Source: Butyriboletus loyo (lineage: Eukaryota > Basidiomycota > Agaricomycetes > Boletales > Boletaceae). From it: a stretch of DNA of 64,000 bases. Positions 11,100 to 21,016 of the stretch are shown in pieces. The stretch is from contig JBBPSI010000107.1 of assembly GCA_038093515.1 (NCBI GenBank), positions 24,491 to 88,490 on the forward strand, written 5' to 3'. Position numbers and translations under genes: made by a program. Below the pieces are notes generated by a model that searched no databases, was not told the origin of the DNA, and saw only the letters and a list, made by a program, of their open reading frames with translations. How positions within the stretch are numbered: the first letter of the stretch is position 1; every line of letters begins with the position of its first letter.

Positions 11100-12105
11100 A
11101 TGATGCATGATGATGATGCGACCCGGGGCATTCCTGCTGCCGTTCCGAGTCGGTCCGTCCCCCCCGCGGGGATTAGCGAGCCACAGAACATGAATGGGGG
11201 GGACTCGGATCAGGAGTGAGCATGACTACGCAAGGCGTTCTTTTGCCCAATACAAATGTCTGACTTACTCCGCAGACCTTACTGAATGTATTATCGGCAG
11301 ACCTAGACCGTCGCCTGGCCTGTCACGGACGTCCAACTCTCCCACTGGCATCGTCGGTATATCGAAGTCCGTCAAGAGCTCCCAATAACCACGATCACCG
11401 GTGATGGTCCACGGCGTGCGCCGTTCAACCCACTTACTCACTTAGTAGTCCAGAGTGGGCGTAAACGAGTGTAAATACCTTGCACTGATTTTATATAATT
11501 TGATTTTGAATCAGTTGCACCCGCACCGAGAACAGTCGCATCTGAGCCAGGCTAGTGGTCGCTACGATCGCTCGGATGGACACATGATGGAATGGAATGA
11601 TGCCTAGATGGCAGTATCACTCACAGGTCGAGATTGGTATATGTCAATCACCGCTGCCAGCAACGACATATGCATATGTTGCCAACGTCCTGATTCAGAT
11701 TCTCAAACTAAGCACCCTTCAGAACTACGCGATAGCATCGCTCAATATACATACAACGTTTGGAAAGATATAATCGGGTATGAGACGTCTATCCAAGATG
11801 AGATGAGATCTACACCTCGGTACACGCTCGTACAAAAAATCAAGAAACCAAAACAGTTCGCAAGCAGTTAAATGTACGACAGATGGTCCACGCAATGACG
11901 ATAAAACTAGCGCACGGTTGTTGAAAACCCTCACTGTTCCACATACATCAGAGAACGAGAATGGGAACAAAGATTGACAAGACGATGAGCGTCACGAAAG
12001 CGGCGTCGTTCAAGCTAGCTTCTACCAGATACGCGTCTCCAGCAAGAGATCACTGCTGCCTTCCAGCCCAATGCAAGCCTTGAGGAAAGCATCGAGCGCG
12101 TTGCT
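11100..12105. other. Stretch without a recognised gene
   Basis: Contains overlapping short frames (11194-11388 +, 11608-11871 +, 11725-11970 -) with no motif I can name. It separates the CTK3 remnant from the right arm of the inverted repeat. Confidence 0.45.
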
Positions 12106-14316
12106 CCGTGGTAGCATGGCCGAGAGACATCAACGAATCAATCTGTCACAAGGGAATCAGCATGACTCGGCTATGATATCGGCGAGTCGCGGGGTGGCCG
12201 TGTCTCACTCAAAAGCCGTTGGATGGCAGTGATTACTGCTTCTGCAGGAGGCCGCTCCTCCATTCGTGACCAGCAGTGTTGAATTAAATTCCAGTGCGAG
12301 TCATCTATCCTTCGAGACTCTGGTCGGGCAGGCGTGTCGCCATCCGCCAAGCGTGAAACGACGGCTGCATCTTCCCGGACTTCCGACCATGGCTGTTTGC
12401 CAGACAACACCTGCAAGACAATCAAAATCGATCCGTATTGCGTGGTTAACAGACCTCCCTGAAGACTGACACATCCAAAGGAGTATATATCACTCTTGGT
12501 TGTCCTGTGAAACGTCTCTTCTGATTCCAATTGCTCCGGCGCAGCCCAGCGCACGGCCCCAGGTTGTGTGGTAGATCTTTGGAGATAGGACAATGCTTCG
12601 GGAATACATCCCACCAAGGAAGCGTAGCCAAAATCGGCTAAGCGTGCAGTGCGATCTTCGTCGATAAGCACGTTATTCTGCCTTATGATTAGACAACAAC
12701 AATGCTGATGTTTCTACTGTGACGCACACAGTTCAGGTCACCATGGACGATGGAACGAGAATGCACTGCAGTGTGTTATCCTTTCGAGCCTTTGAAATGT
12801 TAAAAGTGACCTACAGCAGCGCAACCCATTGGCAATGTCTAGTAGCTACCGTGCAAGGTCAGAAAATGAGAAAGCAGACGACGTTAAGTGGACGCACAAA
12901 CTTGAGTCGACGTGCCACACCTAGATTATCGCTATGCCTTACCAGGAACTTGTGAAGGGACTCATTTGGCATCCACAATGACACCAATGACATTGCACCC
13001 TGCATTCCAATGCCATAGGCGATACCCATGAACGGAACGACATTGGGATGGTCTAGTCCCCTCCAAATTCCGAGCTCTCGACGGAGCATCTGACAGGAAA
13101 TTCGCATGATATCTTTTGGTCACGAGGCAAATAGTTACATTTACAGAGTTATTGTTCGCATTTCCTTCCACTGTGGAATTGAATCGAAGGGCCTTCACTG
13201 CAACCTGAAGGGAAGGTAAATGGAAACAAATAAGGAACCATACAGCATGCTCAAACCTGTAAACGGCCCCTGTAAAGACATCGATAGACATCACCAAAGC
13301 TTCCTCCAACCGAATATTGATCTTCGAGTTTGACGAGATCAAGTGTGAGGTCTGGTGGCGGTGGATATTCACTGTCGAAAAAAGTTGATTCAAACCAAGC
13401 AATGATATCAGATATGATCGTGTAGCGAATGGACATACTCGAGGGTGGTCATCTGATGAAATTGTTGTTCTAACGCTGACAAGGATGTGGAGCCTGAATG
13501 AGGTGGTGCTGAGGATAAAATGGGACGAGCTGGAGTAGATCTCTATGGGGTATGTGAGAGACTCGATCGACAGTCCTCCCTGGCAAACACCCACGTATGA
13601 AGATGGGCCGACACCCCGTAATTGTTCCGTGCCGGGAAGGGGCATGGAATGGGGCTAAACTGGAAGATGAGAAAGGCGCACGTACAAGATTTAGAGTACA
13701 TACGTCAGTGATAGGCCTTTGACTTGCCTGCGACAACGGGGGAATGACTCAATCAGCGCCAACGCACGCACCAGTGAGTGGCATAATTACCGTAGGTACC
13801 CGCCACAGATATACATTTCCATTATGTCCCGCTGACGCTATGGATCTACCGGAAGGAGAGAAACGAACTGTGGTTACGCCTCCATCATGTTGTAGATGCC
13901 GTCCGACGGGACCGCCTGTGGTTGGATCCCAGAAACGAAGAGTGTCATCCCAAGACGCGCTCGCGAGGATCAATCCACCTGGAGAAAGGGAGAGGAATTT
14001 AACGCCGCCCGTGTGACCTGACCATGGATGTCCGATTGGTTGCCCTGTACTGGAATTCCAACAGCGAATCGTTTTGTCGTCCGAGGCAGAGAAGAGCCTG
14101 CTGCCATTGTGCGACCACAGCACACAACGGACCCAGTTTCTGTGGCCTCTTAGTGGTCCAAGGAGGAGCCCACCACTGTTAACATCATACACGCGGACAT
14201 CGTCAGATGTGCCACATGCGACTTTAATACCGTCGGGAGAGAAACACGCGGACAAAATCTCGTTGACCTCGATGGACTTGACCTGTCTCCCTTCTACGGT
14301 GTAAATAGCCACGGAA
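12106..14316 (-). repeat. Right arm of large inverted duplication
   Basis: Reverse complement of 1-2219. Intron positions, exon lengths (24 and 60 nt linker exons) and short 3' flank are shared. About 9.9 kb of different sequence separates the two arms. Confidence 0.88.
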
Positions 14317-14696
14317 TTGTTACCAACCACGAGGAGTCGGTTATGCGGCGAGATGGAGAGCGTGAAGCAACAATCCGAGTGAGTCCATTCTTTGACAAGT
14401 TCGTGCGACCGGGCGTTCCACACTTTGATGCTCCCATCGTTACCACTGCTTATAATTCTCGTGCCATCCTGGGTCACAGCAAGACCGCTTATTGCGCTCC
14501 CGTGCCGAATTCGTCTCCCCTCGGGCCCTACGTTCAAGTTTTGCAGATTCCAGACCTTCACAGTCCCATCATTGGAGCCTGTCACAACATGTTGTCTGTC
14601 AGGGAGATACAAGAGTGTCCTGATAATGACATCATGCGCCTGGATTGTCAGCTGTAGCTGAGGACCATCGGACCGTTGTGGTGCGACATTTGACAT
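12171..14696 (-). CDS. WD40 propeller-TKL-like kinase fusion, copy 3 (complete)
   Basis: The only complete single-propeller copy, about 680 residues by my splice model. First exon 14696-13791 (302 codons) holds the propeller, with signatures VKVWN, IKVWN, IRCWN, LRFWD and VYLWR. Then come exons 13727-13704 (8 codons), 13654-13595 (20 codons) and a Ser/Pro-rich linker exon ending near 13439, all in frame. Kinase motifs: GGSFGDVYRC, VAVKAL, HGDLNC, LADFGYAS, APEQ. The ATG at 14696 is chosen because MSNVAPQRSDGPQ aligns with the start of copy 2 and lies about 120 bp after a TATA-like run; a longer upstream frame starts at 14798. I expect a propeller that binds a partner and a kinase that passes the signal on. 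The ligand and substrate are unknown. Confidence 0.82.
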
Positions 14697-14812
14697 GGTA
14701 ATGCTGGGGAGTTGGTTGGAACTTGCAAGAGGCTTCGAGTCGGCGTGTTCGCAACGGTGCGTGGAGAACAGGCTGGTGAAGGAGGGCGCTAAACACATTG
14801 CAAACTACCTGG

Positions 14813-14826
14813 TTTATATATATATC
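14813..14826 (-). promoter_or_regulatory. TATA-box candidate for WD40-kinase copy 3
   Basis: The alternating run GATATATATATAAA on the minus strand lies about 120 bp upstream of the ATG at 14696, in the position shared with the other copies. Confidence 0.5.
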
Positions 14827-15059
14827 GCGAAACGCTGGTCCTCATGGTCATCAGTGGCGTTCTTTTTGACAGCTAGTCTTGACCACACAGCCCTATCATC
14901 CACAGTCCGATCTTCCACAAGCTCAATTGCGTCCAGTTTTCGTCTAGCGGTACGAGCGTACAGATACATTCCCAAAGTCAGAGCTAACGTCCCAACGTAC
15001 TTGTCGTATGTTTTCCTTGTGCCCCACTATCATGAACGGAGGGCCCTGCAACTTGAAGC

Positions 15060-15760
15060 TCCAGGCCTCTATCTAGGCGCGTAGTAAGTCACATGCATAT
15101 TACACACTAAATGTAGACGATTCGGACCTAGCCCTAGGCAGTAACTCGGCGCAGAGTGTGGCCATGCGCTCACAGGAATACCACAGGTGCGGCCCCCTCC
15201 ATCATTCCCCCATATAGCGAGCTCGGACGACGTTCTATGCGACTCCGTGGTACCTTGGCAATGACATGACGATGACGTGTCAACAAGAGCATCAGCGTGA
15301 CTCGACCCAGCTACTACTAAGCCAGGGAGACGCCCCAGGTTTGTGGCCCTTCGCCAAGCGTAAAACGACGGCTGTGTCTCCCCGAATTTCTGACCACGGT
15401 TGTTTTCCGATGACGCCCGCAAAACAACGAGAACGAACCCATCTTCTGTGACTAACAGACCTCCATGGAGACGGACACATCCAAGTGAATATATATCATT
15501 CTTCGTTGTCTTGTCAGACGTCTCTTCTGACTCGATTTGCTCTGGCGCAATCCAGTGCAAGGGGCCCACTGGATAAGTCAATGTTTCGGGGATATTCCTC
15601 ACCAACGAACCATAGCCAGAACCGACTATCGAGACGCACGTTATTCTGTCTCGTGTTTAGACGAAAATGTACTACAACGACTCACAGTAGTGCACCCCAT
15701 TAGCAATATCTATGTAGCACCCATCGTGCGGAGATACTAGAGGAAATTTCTTACGAAGTA
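15060..15760 (-). pseudogene. Kinase fragment with displaced 3' flank
   Basis: Minus-strand remnants of the TKL-like kinase: DIANG near 15700, NNV near 15640, RNIPETLTYPVGP, IAPEQIESEE, KNDIYSLGCV, then frame breaks after GQKFGETQPS near 15370. The glycine loop and catalytic HGD are missing. The tail (15062-15236) matches 3131-3275 in inverted orientation. It lies 140 bp from the end of the intact CTK3-like gene, and both were copied together to 4259-5640. Confidence 0.72.
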
Positions 15761-15901
15761 AAGATGAAGTAGTGCATCGGTTCTCCTTTTAGTCTTTAAG
15801 ACAATCGATCACGACAATACTTCATGGCTGGCTGGATCACCGTGTAGGTCCATTTGCAAGGTCCTGTCTGCCCATACTTCCAGAACTACATCACCAACCA
15901 C

Positions 15902-17293
15902 CTACGACAGATCCATCGGTTCTTCCCCGCCCTCCCCATCTGCCAACTCTTCCGCGTCCTCATCTATTCCATTCCCCTCCCCCTGTCGCTTCAAATGTGG
16001 ATAACATAGTTGCCTCTCCTCCACAATCACCTCCACATCATCATCATTCCAATCACTCGTCGCCTCCCAGTCGTTCTCAAACTCGATATCCAGCGCCAGC
16101 TCCGAGTTCTCACCTTCGCTCAGCGGAAGAAAGGCGGCGAGTGCATAGGCGGTATAGCCTACGGACCCTGAACCCGAACCTGCTGCAGGGGAGGGAGAGG
16201 TGTTGGTTTGGGTATGACATGAGGAACGACCATGGGACAAGACTTGGGGCTGTGCTTGAACCCACCGTCGTTCCCGAAGTCGTTTATGTCGTTCGCGATC
16301 TTCTTCGATCCGCTTAAAGATCTCGCCACGAGAGAGGTGAGCGTCGTTTCCGGAGCCATGGCCCCGCGAGGAAGGGGGGCGGGAGGTGGGGGCGGAAGCT
16401 CCCAACGCCTGGGTCGCTTGGGTTTGCCGGGAAGAGAGAATCTGCATTACTTCGTCAACCCGTTGGGGCTCGATGATCCGTTTCGTGCGCCAGTTCTCGA
16501 GGATCTGAAGTCGGACATTAGCAAGTGAGTGCGGAAGGGCCTTGAGAGAGAATGGTAAATCAAACCTGTTTCGTGCTTGTTAGATTGGGAAGTCCCTGTC
16601 GTCCAACCGGGACGACACATTCAACGATCTGGCGGAGGTCCCGAGAGACGTAGTCGACATAAAATGACCCATTGGCTTGCTTGGCGTGTCTGGTACAAGG
16701 CATCAACGGCCTGAGCAAGCCAACGCGAGGTGAAGAACGTACGAGGACGACTCGTCGGGTGGCGGTTGATGTGCTTTTGCAAGTAGTGAAGACTCGCAAA
16801 GCGAATCGAGGAAATAAAGGATGTTGATCCGATGGTTGATGGAACCCTGGCAGAGGGAGTAGGGAAAGGATCTAGTCAATGAAACGGTCCACTGGATACA
16901 GATCAGGAGGGAAGACAAGCGGTGAGACAGAGCACCCATCCGGATTCGTAGGGTAGATCACCCCCGTCCGGCGTGGCACGACTGCACCCATCCAAAGCAC
17001 ATCCCACGGAGAAGAAAAACAAACGACGTACCTTGTGACATTCCTCGATGATGCACTCCCAAAGGTCCTCTCCACATCTTGAAAAATACTTGAGGGCATA
17101 TCCGACCACCTTTTGTATCGACTGATGCGTCCTGCAGGAACCATCACGGAGGGACCATTGACGAAACATTGTATGGCAGATGCGAGGTGAGGACGCCGGT
17201 TGCGGCAGAAAACGTTGGGTCAAAAGAAAGCACTCACGCGTTGAGCTTTTTGAGGAGACCTAGAAACTGCATGCGTACTTCAAACGGATCCAT
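15902..17293 (-). CDS. CTK3: CTDK-I gamma subunit (CTK3-like)
   Basis: Likely subunit of the kinase complex that phosphorylates the RNA polymerase II C-terminal domain in the nucleus. Start MDPFEVRMQFLGLLKKLNA at 17293. Further exons carry a helical N-terminal part (SIQKVVGYALKYF, RINILYFLDSLCE, SRDLRQIVECVVPVG). The last exon holds the family hallmark ENWRTKRIIEPQRVDEVMQ and KRIEEDRERHKRLRERRW, then a Ser/Gly-rich stretch and an acidic tail with DIEFENDWEATSDW. Introns are short, with four or five across the gene. It is the only copy in the window with the N-terminal exons, hence the probable working gene. Three truncated copies lie at 4670-5640, 5830-6480 and 10380-11090. Family identification rests on the C-terminal motif and the DSLCE helix. 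Confidence 0.8.
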
Positions 17294-18370
17294 AGCAAGG
17301 ACCAAGTTGACTGCGACGAGTCGATCTCCGGTGCTTGCTAGCCAATGCTTGCTATGGTCCACTACATACCCACGATCCGATACATCACCAAAGTTGCGGA
17401 AACGAGACATTTCCAGATTAGTCATGATGACTCAGCCGCTTGTTTGTCTAAACGATCATCGACGAAGTTGCTCGGTACGCCTGCAAACGCCTCTCCTTCT
17501 AGTTCTACTATAATATCGCGGGCGATTCCATCACGACTGGGGGCCCGTATTTACTATGCCCCCATGCAAAGTACTCGAATAATCGGTCTGTCTTCCTACT
17601 AAAATTTGTTTCGAACGGAGGTCAACCGGTCATGTTTAGTGATTTACGAAGCCCGGCCTCGAGCCACCGCTATATAATGGTTCGTCTCCGAATACTTCCG
17701 TTGGAATGTCCATGACGAACACTGGCGTCCAAAACGGCGCTGTTGCCCCATCAGCCTAGAGACTCAGAGATGCCAATAACGTAGCTACACAACAACTGAC
17801 TTCTCACCAGCAACTTGCCCAGCGTCGATCAGCGTCAGTAAAAGCCGTTACGCCACACTGACACCAAATACAGCCCAGGACGTTCTACCACGTTTCTTGC
17901 CATGAAGTCAACAAGTGTAGACTGATCGATGCCACGTTTTGACAGGCTTTCCAGCAAGCAACGCATCGCGACTTCAAGCACGCTCCCTGCGAGTTCAACG
18001 CCACCGCAAAGGCTGCGCAACCCTTCTTCGGTGCTATTCGCGACTTTGTGTTTGGCCACCCCACGACTCTGAGGGATGCCTGGAATCTATGACTACATCA
18101 ACATCCTCCGCCCAGTCGAATGCATTGCTCTCAATGGTGACCCTCCCCAGCTCCTGCTAATCGAGACCTCCCACCACCCCTTCATTTTTGTCTTCCACAT
18201 GCTCGAGGTGGTCAAGAACAACCCCAAACTTACCGGCATTCGTGAGTCCACACTGGTCCCTTGACACTCTCGCCAGGTAGCATTACATAACCGGGGAACA
18301 CACCTACTGTATCAGCCTCCTTTCATTATTTCCGTTTTATTTTTCGTGCCCCATAAGAACACTCATCGAC
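17294..18370. other. Intergenic with a possible exon fragment (about 17950-18250 +)
   Basis: Bases 17294-17640 are probably the CTK3-like promoter. From about 17950 the plus strand reads HRDFKHAPCEFNATAKAA, FFGAIRDFVFGHPTTLRDAW and, after a frame change, LNGDPPQLLLIETSHHPF and VFHMLEVVKNNPKLTGI. The composition looks protein-coding, but I do not recognise the family, and the frame breaks near 18085 suggest a remnant. Confidence 0.4.
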
Positions 18371-19952
18371 TCAGCATATCACCCAAGTGCAAGACAGAAC
18401 AAGCAAAACCGTATAGAGGACATGTCCGACGACATCAGACGCAACATCACCGTCCTCCACAGTCTTCACCTCCACGACGCCTCTCACTTTATCCACTGAA
18501 GAACTCCCGCTCGCGTTTCCTGTAACGTCGTCGTTGTCCACGTTCGGCACAGGCCCAGTAAACCAGTGCACACCGCCGTACACGGGAAGTAGTACCAGAT
18601 GAGCGAGAACGAGAGGACACCGCCCAGAACGACGACGGTGTAGTTCATGCTCGTCGTGCTTGCCTGTGGCGTACCAGGGAAGAAGAAGACGATGTCCATG
18701 AACGCCATGAAGCTGACCGAAATAACGGCGACGGGCAGACTCTACAAGGACGTGTCATCGATTTCAATTCCCTGTCGCTTGCAACTTGGGAGGGACTGGC
18801 AAATAATATGCCGAGATTGAATGGCCCGGGCTTGAAATCGTTTTTAAAGATGAAGCTCGCTGCGATTTGGATTGAATATGCAATATAGAGCCCGATGACA
18901 AAGAGTGCAAAGATGGCATTGATAGCTTGAGAGCCCGCGAGCACAAGAAGGCCTAGGAGGGTGGAAACCGCAGCGACGAACCAGACAGTATCCACTGGTG
19001 TGCCAGTAGAACTGTTCATGCGGTATAGGATACTCGAAAACGGAAGAGCACCATCACGAGCGAACCCAACGATTGGCGCGACGTAGCAAGGGGCTACGAT
19101 AAGGTATCAGCGTGCAGAATATGTATGTGTGCAACTAGCGAAGAAAGATTCACCATGCTGGATCCCATCAAATATCTAATCATGATACGAGCATAAGAGG
19201 ATACGAATAGACAGTCTTGACGAACACTCACTGCACGCAAGATGACGACGAATGACCACACAACCAGGGTCCCTTTTGTCCAAAGCTATTCAAGAAGATC
19301 TGTGCCATAGGTTGGGGGCTGTCGATGAGGCTTGTAAGGTCGGTTCCCATGCAGAACGCAATAGAGACGTTGATAGCTAGATCCTTCACCGTCAAGACGT
19401 GAATAGTTGAAATCGGATGCAAAATGCCCACCCCAACCAAGTATGCTAGCGATACCAATTGCACTGACCTACACGAATTAACGTAAGTCACGGCGAGTAG
19501 AGGGTATACTCACGATTGCCCACGGCACGGCAGTCGTTGCATTAGCGGAAGGACTGACGAGGAGGACAAACCATCAGAGAAGTAGTTCCCGAAGGCGAAG
19601 CTGGCGGTATTCATGTACTCCTCTGGGGTTCGCAGCTGGAAGGCCGATCATGTCACGACCACCAAACAGAGAGGCTGATGACCTAGGTCAGCACTCCGGC
19701 TTTACACACACACACAAAAGTCGAGAATGCCATACAACTCCCCACGAGGACGTTGGGACGTTGGGAATAGAAGCGAGGTGCGGGGAAACATCATGATAGA
19801 GTACCAGAAAGACTGCTACCCGAATACCCTGATTGAAACACTCACCAGATATAGATATTAATTAAGAACGACGTAGAGATTTTGATTTTGTAGTCTCGCG
19901 AAGAAGAGCGGTCCCAAGAGAGCAAACGAAGGCACGGGAGAGGGCTACTGCC

Positions 19953-20005
19953 ATATACATACATACATACATACATACATACATACATACATACATACAT
20001 ACATA
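19953..20005. repeat. (ACAT)n tetranucleotide microsatellite
   Basis: About 13 tandem ACAT units inside the permease pseudogene. On the minus strand it encodes a MYVCMYVC-type frame, which is a repeat artefact. Confidence 0.95.
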
Positions 20006-20420
20006 GATCCCGCTGCATAAACGTAAATGTCAGTAAGGCGAGAAACAGAAGAGGGATCGACACCGAGGACACATGATAAGATCCCTCGGGACGGAAGACG
20101 ACATTCACGGGAATGAAAACGTACAAGGTCTGCGCCTGTGTAGCAACATTGAAAGCTCTGGTTACTGGATATTAATTGCTGCAGCAATCTGGACGCAACC
20201 CCAGTCGATGGGGGCTGAAAGTGGCGTACCGCACAACGTGGAATACAACTCGACGAAGTCGGCCGAGACCCACTCAGCACGGAACGGGGGTAACCCACCG
20301 ACTGCTGAAACACACCCCACCGCACTTGCATCTGACGGGATGGTAAACTAGTCGTAAAGGATATCCTGCAGTTCGGACATACAACCGACGATCCAGGAAA
20401 GAAAGTTTCGGCAGCGAGGG

Positions 20421-20470
20421 GACATGATGTGCCATGATGTGCCATGATATGCCATGATGTGCCATGATGC
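20421..20470. repeat. 10-bp minisatellite GCCATGATGT, five units
   Basis: Five near-perfect 10-bp units directly after the shifted PTSGG codons of the permease, expanding that position. Confidence 0.9.
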
Positions 20471-20590
20471 GACTCACACCACCAGAGGTTAGGCGCTACA
20501 GAACCAAGCTCCGCCATGGATGTTCCGACCACACAGGATAAAAACGAAAGGCTACGATATCGATATCAATATCGATAAACACCCTCTTGT

Positions 20591-21016
20591 TCATAGCCCG
20601 GCAGCAAGAAGACCAGCGTAGCGACCATCGGGATCGGGGAGATCTGTTCTGGTACCACGACCTGTTACCTGCTGGTCAGAGTTCGCCACTTACTAGTAGT
20701 TCGAATGGCAAGCAGTTCAGCTGCCCTTGTTGTTTTTATAGCAGTGGAGGATGCATCAACACAGGGAAACGCGGCGAATAAATGCACATAGACTGCAAGT
20801 TGGACCGTCAATCTTTTCACACGAAGCTATATGATAAAAGTTAATCGTCTTGACTCAAGTGACATGCCACGAATACGATCAGGTCACGACAAATGTTCCT
20901 GCTGGTACCACATATTAGAGTACAATGAAGATCATACATACAATACCGCATCGTCAGACAAAAAACGTCCATCACATGTTGAAGTACAATAAAAAAGCGC
21001 AGTCCATACCATCGCA
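20591..21016. other. Intergenic, nothing recognised
   Basis: Upstream region of the permease remnant and 3' flank of the RhoGAP gene. A permease N-terminal exon could lie here on the minus strand (for example MVATLVFLLPGYE near 20625), but I cannot join it. Confidence 0.4.

Larger units (their letters stand above)
18380..20590 (-). pseudogene. GABA/amino-acid permease (APC family), probably broken
   Basis: Minus-strand pieces of a 12-TM APC permease in correct order: VGTSMAELGSVAP near 20500, IDWGCVQIAAAINIQ near 20190, VGVGILHPISTIHVL, NVSIAFCMGTDL, PMAQIFLNSFGQKG, TDLTSL, the segment copied to 3736-4215, then AFMDIVFFFPGTPQAS, FSLIWYYFPVYGGVHWFTGP and a polar tail. The conserved PTSGG motif after SVAP is shifted by one extra base (AAC for AC near 20490). 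Simple repeats interrupt the gene at 20421-20470 and 19953-20005. Together these argue for a pseudogene. An unusual splice pattern could rescue part of it. Confidence 0.68.

Noticed and set aside
11608..11970. Overlapping plus and minus frames of 80-87 codons
   Set aside because: No motif, no splice support, and both strands open over the same bases.
19945..20532. 195-codon minus frame ending in repeated MYVC
   Set aside because: The end is a translated microsatellite. The start (VGTSMAELGSVAP) belongs to the permease remnant, but the frame then shifts.
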